From IMG/VR virus record IMGVR_UViG_3300007354_000008, positions 1 through 43,346 of that record: a stretch of 43,346 nucleotides of DNA, one strand, 5' to 3'. The notes under the pieces were generated by a model that was not told the DNA's origin, ran no database searches, and was given only the letters and a program-made list of their open reading frames with translations. This DNA is from a virus. The translations under genes and the position numbers were made by a program. Below, piece by piece: positions 7,692 to 16,109 of the stretch; positions within the stretch are counted from its first letter, which is position 1, and every line of letters starts with the position of its first letter.

Positions 7692-8888
7692 GTGGCCGGC
7701 AACATGACCACCTATGATCCGGTACTGAAGGACCAGCTCGCTCCCGCCGTCGAGGACCAGGTCTTCAACAAGACCATCCTCCTCAAGCGGCTCCAGCGGA
7801 CCGGGAAGTACACCGACCTCAGGGGCCGGAAGTTCATCGTGCCCCTCCACACAGGTCGGAACGAAGGCGTCGGGGCCCGGGCCGAGACCGGCACGAAGCC
7901 CACCGCCCGCAACCAGCAGTTCGCTGACGCGGAATACACCCCCAAGTACAACTGGGGTTCCATCAGCCTGACCCAGGTCGTCATCACCGCCACCAAGGGC
8001 GACGACGCCGCGTTCGTGAGGGCCATCTCCTCCGAGACCCGCGGCATGGCCAAGGACCTGGCGGCCGACATCAACCGTCAGGCCTACGGCGACGGGACGG
8101 GGCTCCTCGAGACCTGCGGGACGACCACCGCTTCGACGACCGTGCAGCTCGCCTCCACGGCGCAGATGAAGCACCTCCGCGTCGGGATGTACGTCGATGT
8201 CCTGGTCAAGGCCAGCGGCGCGACCAGCACCGGCTGCGTCAACTCCCTCATCAGCGCCATCGACAAGACCAACAAGACCATCACCATCGCGGCCTCCGTG
8301 ACGACCGACAACACCTTCGGCGTCTACCGGACCGGGAACTACGGCCTGGAGACCATGGGCCTCGCGGGCATGATCAGCGACAGCGGCACCATCGGGACCA
8401 TCAACTCGGCTTCCGCCGACAACGAGTACTGGCGGGCCTACGTCAACAGCAACGGCGGGACGAACCGGTCTCTGACCGAGATCCTGATGCAGACGTGCTT
8501 CGACGCGCCGGCCGAGAACCACGGCGGGGACGTCAGCCTCATGATCACCTCCTTCGGTGTCCGCCGGGCCTACATGGACCTCCTGACCTCGATGAAGCGG
8601 TTCACGGGAGAGATGGTCACAAAGCTCGAGGGCGGCTTCTCCGCCCTGCTCTACAACGACAAGCCGCTTGTGACCGATCGTGACGCCCCGAACCACATCA
8701 TCTGGTACATCGACGAGGACCACCTCGAATTCGCCGAGATGGCCAAGCCGAGCTGGAAGGACGACGACGGCTCGGTCCTCAAGGACGACGGGAACCTCGG
8801 CTACTACGGCGTCTACTACTGGTTCTCGAACATGGTCACGAACCACCGCGGGCGCCATGCCGCGCTGAAGGACATCACCGAGAAGTAA
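7692..8888 (+). CDS. Major capsid protein
   Basis: 398 aa. Main building block of the icosahedral shell, most likely with the HK97 fold. Expected features are present: an early helical arm, an A-domain/P-domain alternation, a long central helix region (EILMQTCFDAPAENHGGD, with SLMITSFGVRRAYMDL after it) and a beta-rich insertion at about 125-210 rich in Thr, Ser and Ala. The order portal-scaffold-this gene, the length and the absence of enzymatic motifs support the call. GTG start, 5 bases after a GGAAGGTGA site. It is followed by a compact hairpin, which may insulate this highly expressed gene. Confidence 0.85.
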   Translation: MAGNMTTYDPVLKDQLAPAVEDQVFNKTILLKRLQRTGKYTDLRGRKFIVPLHTGRNEGVGARAETGTKPTARNQQFADAEYTPKYNWGSISLTQVVITATKGDDAAFVRAISSETRGMAKDLAADINRQAYGDGTGLLETCGTTTASTTVQLASTAQMKHLRVGMYVDVLVKASGATSTGCVNSLISAIDKTNKTITIAASVTTDNTFGVYRTGNYGLETMGLAGMISDSGTIGTINSASADNEYWRAYVNSNGGTNRSLTEILMQTCFDAPAENHGGDVSLMITSFGVRRAYMDLLTSMKRFTGEMVTKLEGGFSALLYNDKPLVTDRDAPNHIIWYIDEDHLEFAEMAKPSWKDDDGSVLKDDGNLGYYGVYYWFSNMVTNHRGRHAALKDITEK

Positions 8889-8901
8889 CCCCGAGCGGGC
8901 C

Positions 8902-8917
8902 AAGGGGCCGCCCCTTT
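8902..8917 (+). terminator. Compact hairpin after the capsid gene
   Basis: AAGGGGC-type stem: AAAGGGG-like bases 8902-8907 pair with 8911-8916 around a 3-base loop, followed by TTTCTCTT. It is short and the T run is broken by C, so it would be a partial terminator at best. It lies 14 bases after the capsid stop. Confidence 0.4.
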
Positions 8918-8962
8918 CTCTTCCCGGGCGGCCCTACTTTCTCCTGAGAGGAGGAGGCTGAG

Positions 8963-9487
8963 TTGCCCGATTACGTACAGGACGCCTGCCCCGTGTTCAA
9001 GGAAGGTGCCCGAATCCAAACCGACAACATCGACGACTTGGCCGTGACGGAAGCCAAGGTTGCCGCCTTGGCCATTACGCCAGCGAAGCTTTCCACGATA
9101 GCCAATACCCGGATCATCACCATTCCCATCGGTACGCTCTCGGCGACCGGCTCCTTCGCGGGTTTCCACGCCCCGGCGGCCTGCGCCATCGCCGCCGCCT
9201 ACCTCATCAACACCACGGCAATCGCCGCGAACGACATCGATTACTGGACCATTGCCCTCGTCGACAAGGGGGCGAACGGGTCCGGGTCGGACACCATCGC
9301 ATCCAAGACCACGCAGGCCACCGGTGGCGCGGGCATCAGCGCCTATGCCGAGTGGACCCTTGGCGATCTCAACGCTAGCCACAAGGTGCTGGGTGCGGGG
9401 GACGTGGTCGGCCTGACCTGCACGAAGGCCGCGGCGGCCGCCAATCTCGTCGGCGCAGTGCTCCAGGTCGAACTCACGATGAGTTAG
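8963..9487 (+). CDS. Capsid decoration / head-fibre-like protein
   Basis: 174 aa. TTG start preceded by GAGGAGG. Residues 20-50 contain the repeat-like pattern AVTEAKVAALAITPAKL, which is common in N-terminal segments of phage head-fibre and decoration proteins; the remainder is small-residue-rich and beta-stranded (many Ala, Thr, Gly), ending VLQVELTMS. Position directly after the major capsid gene fits a shell decoration or fibre protein. The exact family is not recognised, so a minor capsid or neck role remains possible. Confidence 0.6.
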   Translation: MPDYVQDACPVFKEGARIQTDNIDDLAVTEAKVAALAITPAKLSTIANTRIITIPIGTLSATGSFAGFHAPAACAIAAAYLINTTAIAANDIDYWTIALVDKGANGSGSDTIASKTTQATGGAGISAYAEWTLGDLNASHKVLGAGDVVGLTCTKAAAAANLVGAVLQVELTMS

Positions 9488-9505
9488 GTCAGTAGGACGG
9501 AACGT

Positions 9506-9531
9506 GGCGGGGGTCCACCCGGGCCCCCGCC
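9506..9531 (+). other. Perfect 8-bp hairpin between decoration and neck genes
   Basis: GGCGGGGG (9506-9513) and CCCCCGCC (9524-9531) pair perfectly around a 10-base loop; no T run follows. Together with the hairpins at 6829 and 8902 it brackets the scaffold, capsid and decoration genes, which may need higher expression than their neighbours. Confidence 0.5.
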
Positions 9532-9568
9532 GTCGGGATATTCGGCACCGAATAACGGAGGTCCAATC

Positions 9569-10030
9569 ATGGGAGTCCCCATCCTGCAGTCCCGTCCCCG
9601 GAAGTCCGTGCCGATCCTCGGCTCGGGTCCGGGGGATCCGTTCGGCATCATCGACCGCGTCAAGGAGGTCGACCCCGACCTCTTCGTCGCCTGGAACCCC
9701 AATCTGTGGCGTTTCGAGGTGCATGACCGGCGGGCCCCGGGCGAGGAAACCATGGTCATGCGCGTCCAGGAGCCCGACGGGCGCTTCCGGATGCTCGACA
9801 ACCGCGTCCTCGAGACGCTCAGGGCCAACCGTCGCGAGCGGTTCCCCGAGATCCTGCGGGAGGTCGAGCGGGTTGAAGAGGAGCGCGAGAAACGCTGGGA
9901 GTCGGACCTCGAGAGCCTGGCGCACGGGGTGGCCGACGAGCTCAAGTTCGCCGGCAAGGTGGTCGTCCAGGGGGTGAACACGCTTGAACCGGGGAGCGTT
10001 GAGAGCAAGGGTCAGAAGCGAGATAGTTGA
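9569..10030 (+). CDS. Hypothetical virion-region protein (153 aa)
   Basis: No family recognised. ATG start 9 bases after GGAGG. N-terminal part is compact and mixed (GPGDPFGIIDRVKEVDPDLF, then WNPNLWRFEVHDRR), followed by a long charged helix (about residues 90-125, rich in Arg and Glu) likely to form a coiled coil. The next gene starts 47 bp before its stop, with its ribosome binding site inside this gene. Location between the decoration and neck genes suggests a structural or assembly protein. Confidence 0.65.
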   Translation: MGVPILQSRPRKSVPILGSGPGDPFGIIDRVKEVDPDLFVAWNPNLWRFEVHDRRAPGEETMVMRVQEPDGRFRMLDNRVLETLRANRRERFPEILREVERVEEEREKRWESDLESLAHGVADELKFAGKVVVQGVNTLEPGSVESKGQKRDS

Positions 10031-10616
10031 GCCGACCGAGGGCTTCTGGACGGATGTCGAACTCAACTACTGGCTGAACGAGGCGAACGAGATCGCCACG
10101 ACCAAGGCGGGGATCCGGAAGCTCAACCCCGACTTCTCGACCGTCTCCGGGACAGCCGGCTATGCCCTGCCCTCGGACTTCCTGAACGCGAGGCGCGTCC
10201 GCTGCGGCGGTTACGACCTCCTGCCCGGCACCCTTGAGGACTGGACCGGCGAGAGCGGCACCCCCACCCGGTACTACGTCATGTCCGGCGAGAGCAAGGT
10301 CTATCTCGACCCCGTCCCGAACGCGGTCCTGACCGTGAAGCTCTGGTACGACATCCGGGCGACGGAGATGACCGCGGACGACAAGAGCCCCTCCTTCCCC
10401 GCCCGCTGGCACCATCTCTGCTACCTCTACTGCACGGGCCAGGCCAAGCGGAAGGCCGACGACCCCGGCTACGTCACCTACCTCCGGGACTGGGAGAGCG
10501 GCGTCCAGGAGATGTGCGCCGAACTCGCGAGCCAGGGCCAGGCCGAGAGACCGCGGCACATCATCGACGACTGGGACGAATACCCGGGCATCCGGACGGT
10601 GACCCTCGATGAGTAG
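9984..10616 (+). CDS. Neck / tail-adaptor protein (tail tubular A-like)
   Basis: 210 aa. Such adaptors dock under the portal and connect it to the short tail. The N-terminal helical motif, EIVEPTEGFWTDVELNYWLN (residues 14-33), followed by helices, a beta region (YALPSDFLNARRVR) and again helices (PARWHHLCYLYCTGQAKRKA) is the typical pattern of T7 gp11-like and related podovirus adaptors. The following gene is the matching hub/nozzle protein and overlaps by 8 nt. TTG start preceded by AGGGGGTG; 47 bp overlap with the previous gene. Confidence 0.7.
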   Translation: MNRGALRARVRSEIVEPTEGFWTDVELNYWLNEANEIATTKAGIRKLNPDFSTVSGTAGYALPSDFLNARRVRCGGYDLLPGTLEDWTGESGTPTRYYVMSGESKVYLDPVPNAVLTVKLWYDIRATEMTADDKSPSFPARWHHLCYLYCTGQAKRKADDPGYVTYLRDWESGVQEMCAELASQGQAERPRHIIDDWDEYPGIRTVTLDE

Positions 10617-13600
10617 GGCGCCCGAGCGCTACCCCGACCCGAAGTTCCAGAAGCCCAAGGTCGTGCGGCTGGCCGATTTCTCCGGCGGGCTCAACAACAA
10701 GGTCTCGCCGATGCTCCTTGCCGACAACGAGCTCGCCGACGTCCAGAACTTCCACTACGACGAGCGGGGCACCCTGACGAAGCGGGCGGGCTACCAGAAG
10801 CGGTACGCGGCCGCTTTCGCCACGGGGCCGGTGAGGGGCCTTTACAACTACCGCAAGGAGGACGGCTCCTCCATCCTCGTCTTCGCGGCCGACGACAAGC
10901 TCTTCTACGAGTCGACGACTCCGGTCGAGAGCTACGACTCGCAGGCCGAATGGGAAGCCGTGGCCACCCTCTCCCGTCTCTCCACCGGCAAGAAGTACGG
11001 CCTCGACGACTTCTCCACCGGTGCCTTCGGGACACTCTCGAATAACTGGTCCGAAGCCAACCCGACAGCCGCCATCGAGTCGGGCGAACTTTCGCTTGAG
11101 GCTAGCGGGGGCGGCACCTTGGTCACGGTCATGTCCCTCGCTAGCTACTCCGGCGACGCGGTGGTCTGCGCTCGGGCGCGGACTATCTCCGCTGGCGCGA
11201 CATTCATGCTCTACTGGCATCGCTCTAACGGGCCGAACTACTACCGCTTTCAGGTCCAGGGGACCGGGACCGGCATAACGGCCATCATCTACAAGGTCGT
11301 CGCCGGCGCTCCCACCACGCTCAAGTCGGCTTCTATCACCTGGACCGCCGGTGTCGATTACAACGTCAAGGTTGCTCACGTCGCCGGGGCCATCAAGGTC
11401 TGGCAGGACGGCGCACTCATCCTGGAGGCCACGGATGGCGCGCTATCGTCGGGTGAAATCCTCCTCTGTTTCTACCACGCCACCCCCGACACCGCCCACG
11501 GGCACTGCGATAACGTATCCATCTCCGGCGCCAACTCCATCACCTGCGCGAACCTCCCGACCGGCTGGAAACTGCGGGTCGCCGAGAACGACACGTACAA
11601 GGCGACCGAGGTGGGCGGGACAGCCACGGTGGACCTCGCAGGACTGACCTTGCCGGCGAGCAAGGCGGAGGCGCTGGACGCGGCGGATGCCGTCAGGCGA
11701 TCGTTCACTTCGGCGAGCGACGTGTGGGGCGAGGACGCGTTGTACCTGGACCGGGCGGTCTCGGTGAACATCGACTCTACCACGACGCCGGGAGACATCA
11801 CGCTGCCCCTGCCGGTATTCGACCGTGCTTCGAGCGCCAAGAAGGCCGATGGAACCGACGTGGCCGAGGACGCGGGGCGCTTTGAGTCCGGCCGCGTCGG
11901 GAGCGCCCTGACCATTGAGGAGGCCACCACAAACCTCCTGGTGAACCCGGGCTTCGAGAAAGGGAATCTCGACGGCTGGACGGACGGCTATGGAACCCGG
12001 GCCGCGTCCACCGCGAGCAAGCGGAGCGGCAGCTACTCCGTGAGGTTGGCCTCGAGCGACGCCCGGTGCGGCCAGACCGTGACGGGCGCGACACCCGGAA
12101 CGGTTTACACCGCGTCGGCCTACCTCCGCCTGGTGACCGGGACGAACATCGGCCTCTACATGCGATTTCTCCGTTCGGACAACAGCCAGATCAGTTCGTA
12201 CAACGTCACCCACGCCACATCGACCTGGACCCGGAAGACGCTTACCCAGACGGCGCCGGCCGGGACGGCCAAGGTCCTCGTAGACGCGAGGGCCCCGGCC
12301 GACGCGACCCATGAGTCCTTCGCCGACGACATCCAGCTTGAGGCGAAGGCCTACGTGACGTCCATGTGCCCGGCACCGGCGGACAGCACGACCCAATACA
12401 CCCGGGCGGCGGAGACGCTGACCTTCCCGGGGGCACTCATCGACCCCGAGGAAGGCACGTTCGAGTGCAACGTCTACCTCGACCGGGCCCCGGGCACGCA
12501 GAACCAGTACATCCTGGACGCAGGAGGACCGACCAACCGGTCCCTGAAGGTCTACATCCGGGCGAGCGATTCCAAGCTGGTCACGGAGTACGGCACCGGC
12601 AGCGCGGTGGTGACGCTCGTCTCGACCTCGACCTTCGCGGCGACGACCTGGTACGGGGTGGCCGTCCGCTGGTCGGCTGCCGGCGTCAAGCAGTTCCGAA
12701 ACGGGTCTGGCGAAGGCAGCGGCGCAAGCGTTCCGGACATCGCCTTCGCGGAGCGGGTCTACCTCGGCTCCGCGGCCGACGGGACCTTGCAGCTCGACGG
12801 GCGCCTGGACGACGTCCGGGTCTCTTCGACGGCCCACTCCGACGCCGATATCCTGGATGACTACACGGCGGGGACCGCTCTCGCCGTCGAGTCCGACACC
12901 CTTCTCAAGCTCCCTTTGGACTCGGACCTGTCGGCCACGGGGGGCAGGATGGTCGGCACCTGGACCTCCCCTGCCATCGACCTTGCCGCTGTCGCGGACA
13001 AGGACACGGGGCGGGTCGTGAGGACGCTGACGGCGCCCTCCGGGACGACGGTGGCCATCGTCACCCGGGCTTCGGCGGACAACGTCGTGTGGGGCCCCTG
13101 GACGGCTCTCGGGGCCGGCAACTCCATCGTCTCGGCCGCGCAGCGCTACCTCCGGGTCAAGGTCACCCTGACCACCACGGCCTACTCGACCGTGCCGTCC
13201 GTCTCGCTCCTCGAAGTGGTCTACTCGGCCACCCCCACGGCGACCGAGATCACCGACCTCCTCTCCACGACCGCCCGCTACTGCTTCGTGACCCAGAACG
13301 ACTATCTTTTCATCGTCAACGGCGAGGACGGGAACATGCGGTGGGACGGGACGACCTTGACCAACCAGGCCGGGAGCCCGCCCATCTGCCCCTATGCCCT
13401 GGTCCACAAGAACATGATGTTCCTCGCGGGCTCGCCGGCCAACCGGAGTCGCCTCTACTTCTCGGAGATCGGGGACCCGGAGTCCTGGGACGCCCTGGAC
13501 TACATCGACGTCGGCCGCGGCGACGGTGACGCCATCACCGGCCTGGCCATCGTCATGGACGCCCTGGTCATCACGAAGGAGACCTCGCTCTGGATCCTCC

Positions 13601-14379
13601 AGGGCGACAGCGGCTCCAACTTCGTCCTCAGGCGCATGGAGGAGAACGGCGGGTCGGTCGGCCAACACACGCACACTGTCGTGAAGCAGACCGTGGCCAT
13701 GCTGGGAACCGACCATATCCGGTTCTTCAACGGTATCCAGGCCGTGAACGCCTCGGAGAAGATCGAGGTGACCGTCGGCGGCCTGAACGAGCGGATCCTC
13801 TCCCGGGCCGCGGCGGTCTACTGGGATAACAAGTACTTCCTCGCCGTCCCGGACGGTTCGTCCTCGTACAACGACCTCGTCCTCGTCTTCGACGTCCTGA
13901 GGGCGGCCTGGACCAAGTACAGCGGCATGGATGTCGGCGAATGGTGCATCTGGCGCAAGCAAGCCGAGACGGTCCTGGTGTTCGGATCCGCGACGACCGG
14001 CCAGATCTACGAGATGACCGAGGACTACAACGACGACGGTGCCGCCATCGACGCCTACGCGGTGACCAAGGCCCTCGACTTCGGCGCCGCGGAGGCCGTC
14101 AAGCTCGTCCGGTCGCTCTACGTCGTGGCCGCGGAGGGGAACGGCCAGACGACGAACCTCTCGGTGTCTTTCTTCAAGGACCTTTCTTCTAGTGAGACCT
14201 CGGCGGCCACGGTCAGCCTGGGGGCCGACCTCACCGTGGGGCAGGTCATCCCGTCCACGGTGGGGATATCGACGGTGAGGACGCTCCAGGTGAAGGTGAG
14301 GAACGGCGTGCTCGACCGGTCCGCCAAGATCTACGCCCTGACCCAGGAGTACGTCCCGAAGGGGGTCCGCGCGACGTGA
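10609..14379 (+). CDS. Giant tail hub/nozzle protein with inserted lectin-like domains
   Basis: 1256 aa. Residues 1-100 (LADFSGGLNNKVSPMLLADN and on) and about 880-1256 (YCFVTQNDYLFIVNGEDGNM, later RRMEENGGSVGQHTH) have the split beta-propeller pattern of podovirus tail-hub proteins (T7 gp12 / P22 gp10 type). Between them lie three carbohydrate-binding-like modules: a concanavalin-like jellyroll (about 132-305), a CBM4/9-like domain with NLLVNPGFEKGNLDGW (about 441-575), and a LamG-like domain (about 595-752, ending LDGRLDDVRVSS), then a discoidin-like stretch (about 780-865). Usual hubs have 500-800 aa. The insertion likely mediates host-surface binding. Codon choice looks more relaxed over 11040-11540, suggesting separate acquisition. 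Confidence 0.78.
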   Translation: MSRAPERYPDPKFQKPKVVRLADFSGGLNNKVSPMLLADNELADVQNFHYDERGTLTKRAGYQKRYAAAFATGPVRGLYNYRKEDGSSILVFAADDKLFYESTTPVESYDSQAEWEAVATLSRLSTGKKYGLDDFSTGAFGTLSNNWSEANPTAAIESGELSLEASGGGTLVTVMSLASYSGDAVVCARARTISAGATFMLYWHRSNGPNYYRFQVQGTGTGITAIIYKVVAGAPTTLKSASITWTAGVDYNVKVAHVAGAIKVWQDGALILEATDGALSSGEILLCFYHATPDTAHGHCDNVSISGANSITCANLPTGWKLRVAENDTYKATEVGGTATVDLAGLTLPASKAEALDAADAVRRSFTSASDVWGEDALYLDRAVSVNIDSTTTPGDITLPLPVFDRASSAKKADGTDVAEDAGRFESGRVGSALTIEEATTNLLVNPGFEKGNLDGWTDGYGTRAASTASKRSGSYSVRLASSDARCGQTVTGATPGTVYTASAYLRLVTGTNIGLYMRFLRSDNSQISSYNVTHATSTWTRKTLTQTAPAGTAKVLVDARAPADATHESFADDIQLEAKAYVTSMCPAPADSTTQYTRAAETLTFPGALIDPEEGTFECNVYLDRAPGTQNQYILDAGGPTNRSLKVYIRASDSKLVTEYGTGSAVVTLVSTSTFAATTWYGVAVRWSAAGVKQFRNGSGEGSGASVPDIAFAERVYLGSAADGTLQLDGRLDDVRVSSTAHSDADILDDYTAGTALAVESDTLLKLPLDSDLSATGGRMVGTWTSPAIDLAAVADKDTGRVVRTLTAPSGTTVAIVTRASADNVVWGPWTALGAGNSIVSAAQRYLRVKVTLTTTAYSTVPSVSLLEVVYSATPTATEITDLLSTTARYCFVTQNDYLFIVNGEDGNMRWDGTTLTNQAGSPPICPYALVHKNMMFLAGSPANRSRLYFSEIGDPESWDALDYIDVGRGDGDAITGLAIVMDALVITKETSLWILQGDSGSNFVLRRMEENGGSVGQHTHTVVKQTVAMLGTDHIRFFNGIQAVNASEKIEVTVGGLNERILSRAAAVYWDNKYFLAVPDGSSSYNDLVLVFDVLRAAWTKYSGMDVGEWCIWRKQAETVLVFGSATTGQIYEMTEDYNDDGAAIDAYAVTKALDFGAAEAVKLVRSLYVVAAEGNGQTTNLSVSFFKDLSSSETSAATVSLGADLTVGQVIPSTVGISTVRTLQVKVRNGVLDRSAKIYALTQEYVPKGVRAT

Positions 14380-14777
14380 GGATAGCCCTCCTGCGCCTCC
14401 GGGACTTCAAGGACATGACCGTCCCTCAGAGCAACTTTGACGCTCTGGAGAACTTCGTGAACAAGGAGCTGCCGACGGAGGTACCCGAGTGCGCCGCCGG
14501 CTCCTACACGGGCACCGACGCGGCCAACCGCGTCAAGGCCGTAGGGTTCATGCCGAGGTACGTCATCGTCTACGACCCGACTGGTGGGAACACCTTCGAG
14601 GCCATAGGCTCCGGCGACGTTGCCCTCGAGGCGTGGTACCGCGGTTCGACGGGGGCCCACGTGAGGGATACGACGCAGTGGCAGGGGATAGCGACGACAG
14701 GCTTCAAGTGCGGCTCGGCGGCGGCTAGCGCGTCGAACGTCTCCGGCCGCACGTATTACTACTTCGCCGTCAGGTGA
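14376..14777 (+). CDS. Small tail-associated protein (133 aa)
   Basis: No confident family. GTG start overlapping the previous stop. After a short helical N-terminus with DNFALEN-like character (SNFDALENFVNKELPTEVPE), the protein is beta-rich and ends with GFKCGSAAASASNVSGRTYY and a short FAVR terminus, a type of C-terminal strand-pair ending often seen in phage fibre or tail-tip proteins. Position between the hub and the internal proteins suggests a virion component. Confidence 0.6.
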   Translation: MRIALLRLRDFKDMTVPQSNFDALENFVNKELPTEVPECAAGSYTGTDAANRVKAVGFMPRYVIVYDPTGGNTFEAIGSGDVALEAWYRGSTGAHVRDTTQWQGIATTGFKCGSAAASASNVSGRTYYYFAVR

Positions 14778-14788
14778 GGTGACGATGG

Positions 14789-16099
14789 ATGGGCAACTAT
14801 TCATTGAGCGCGCTTGAGCGCCACAAGAAGAGGCGACAGCCGGGGACCGGCGAACCCGAGGAGGGCTTCTACGACCAGTACTCCGCCGACCAGACCTATC
14901 AACCCGCCTCCGCCCCTGTGTCCCCCGAGCCCGCCGGGGGCACGAAGACCACCCCCGCTCCCCAGCAGGAGCTTCCTTTGCCGGGGGACTTGAAGCCCAT
15001 ACGGGCTCCCCTTCCGCCCGGACCCGGGGCGTTGCCGCCGGGTGGACAGGGCGCGGGAGGCGGAGGAGGCGGCGGGGGTAGCGCGGGCGGCGGCAGCGCG
15101 GGATACGGCGAGGGCGCTCTCCAACGCTACATCGAGCGGGCGCAGCCCGCCGGCGGGGAGGCTCAGGCCTCCGGCGCTACCGGGGTGACCGGAGCAGACG
15201 TCAACGCGACCCCGGTGACGCCAGGCGCGAGCGGAGGCGAAAACCTCCTCGAGGGTCTCCGCCTGAGCATCGCCGACCTCCTTTCCATGAGCAAGGACGC
15301 CGTGGCCGACCCCGAGGCCGGCGCGGCCTACTACACGGGGCTTCAGAGCATCATGGAGATGCTCGCTCAGGAAGAGGCCTCGCTGAGGGCCGAGTATGAG
15401 GCGCGCGGGGCCCAGCCGGACCAGGCTACCCTGTGGGCCCTCGGACAGATCAAGGAACGCCTGGCCGAACACCTCGAAGAGGCCAAGGCCGAACTCAACC
15501 GCCGGGGCCTGTTCGACTCCGGAGTGTGGGAGAAGGTCCAGGCCAAGATCCGCGCCGGGGACATCTCCGAGACCGGGCGCATCCTCTCCGAACGTCTCAC
15601 CAGCCTCTCCAATCAGTTCCACTCGGCCCTTCAGTCGCTTCGTGAGCGGAAGTGGCAGATGGCCGGGGAGTTCACGTTGGGGGCCGCCGGGGCCGTCGAA
15701 GGCGAGCGGGCTGCTGGTGAGGACTACAAGCGCAGGCTCGCCCAGATGCGCCTCGAACAGAGATACCAGAGCGCCGAGGCCGAGAGGCAGCGCGCCTACG
15801 GTACCTCGGAGGCCGGAGCCGAGCGCGCCTGGCGGTCGGGTGAGTCAGAGAAGGAGCGCCAGTTCCAGGCCCAACAGACCGGGGCGACCGGAACCGGCGG
15901 AGCCGCCGCGGGATCGGGCGACGTGACCGAGGCCGCCATCTCCGAGGTCTCGCAGTTCGCCTCGGGCGAGGAGGCCTACCAGGACCTTCTCAACAACATG
16001 ACGGCCCTGCTCGAGTACAGAGTGGATCTCGTCCGGCTCGTCGGTGAGATCAACCGTGTCTTCGGAACGAAGTACAGCTGGCCGCCGCCTTCGAGGTAG
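14789..16099 (+). CDS. Internal/ejection-type virion protein (putative, 436 aa)
   Basis: The N-terminal 150 residues are low-complexity Pro/Gly/Ala with a glycine-serine run near residues 88-108. From about residue 150 the protein is almost entirely helical, with long Glu/Arg/Gln-rich coiled coils (EEASLRAEYEARGAQPDQAT, later EAERQRAYGTSEAGAERAW). It lies between the tail proteins and a very large protein with a transglycosylase-like end, the place of internal core or ejection proteins in T7-like and P22-like phages. GTG-free ATG start after GAGGTGA. Assignment is by position and composition only. Confidence 0.6.
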   Translation: MGNYSLSALERHKKRRQPGTGEPEEGFYDQYSADQTYQPASAPVSPEPAGGTKTTPAPQQELPLPGDLKPIRAPLPPGPGALPPGGQGAGGGGGGGGSAGGGSAGYGEGALQRYIERAQPAGGEAQASGATGVTGADVNATPVTPGASGGENLLEGLRLSIADLLSMSKDAVADPEAGAAYYTGLQSIMEMLAQEEASLRAEYEARGAQPDQATLWALGQIKERLAEHLEEAKAELNRRGLFDSGVWEKVQAKIRAGDISETGRILSERLTSLSNQFHSALQSLRERKWQMAGEFTLGAAGAVEGERAAGEDYKRRLAQMRLEQRYQSAEAERQRAYGTSEAGAERAWRSGESEKERQFQAQQTGATGTGGAAAGSGDVTEAAISEVSQFASGEEAYQDLLNNMTALLEYRVDLVRLVGEINRVFGTKYSWPPPSR

Positions 16100-16109
16100 G
16101 TGAGATTGC

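Noticed and set aside
7212-8903. 563-aa minus-strand frame over scaffold and capsid genes
   Set aside because: Antisense to two structural genes with strong sites; composition is that of a GC-rich shadow.
11443-13962. 839-aa minus-strand frame over the tail hub
   Set aside because: Shadow of the 1256-aa tail gene, no ribosome binding site, low-complexity Gly/Arg/Val composition and no family motif.
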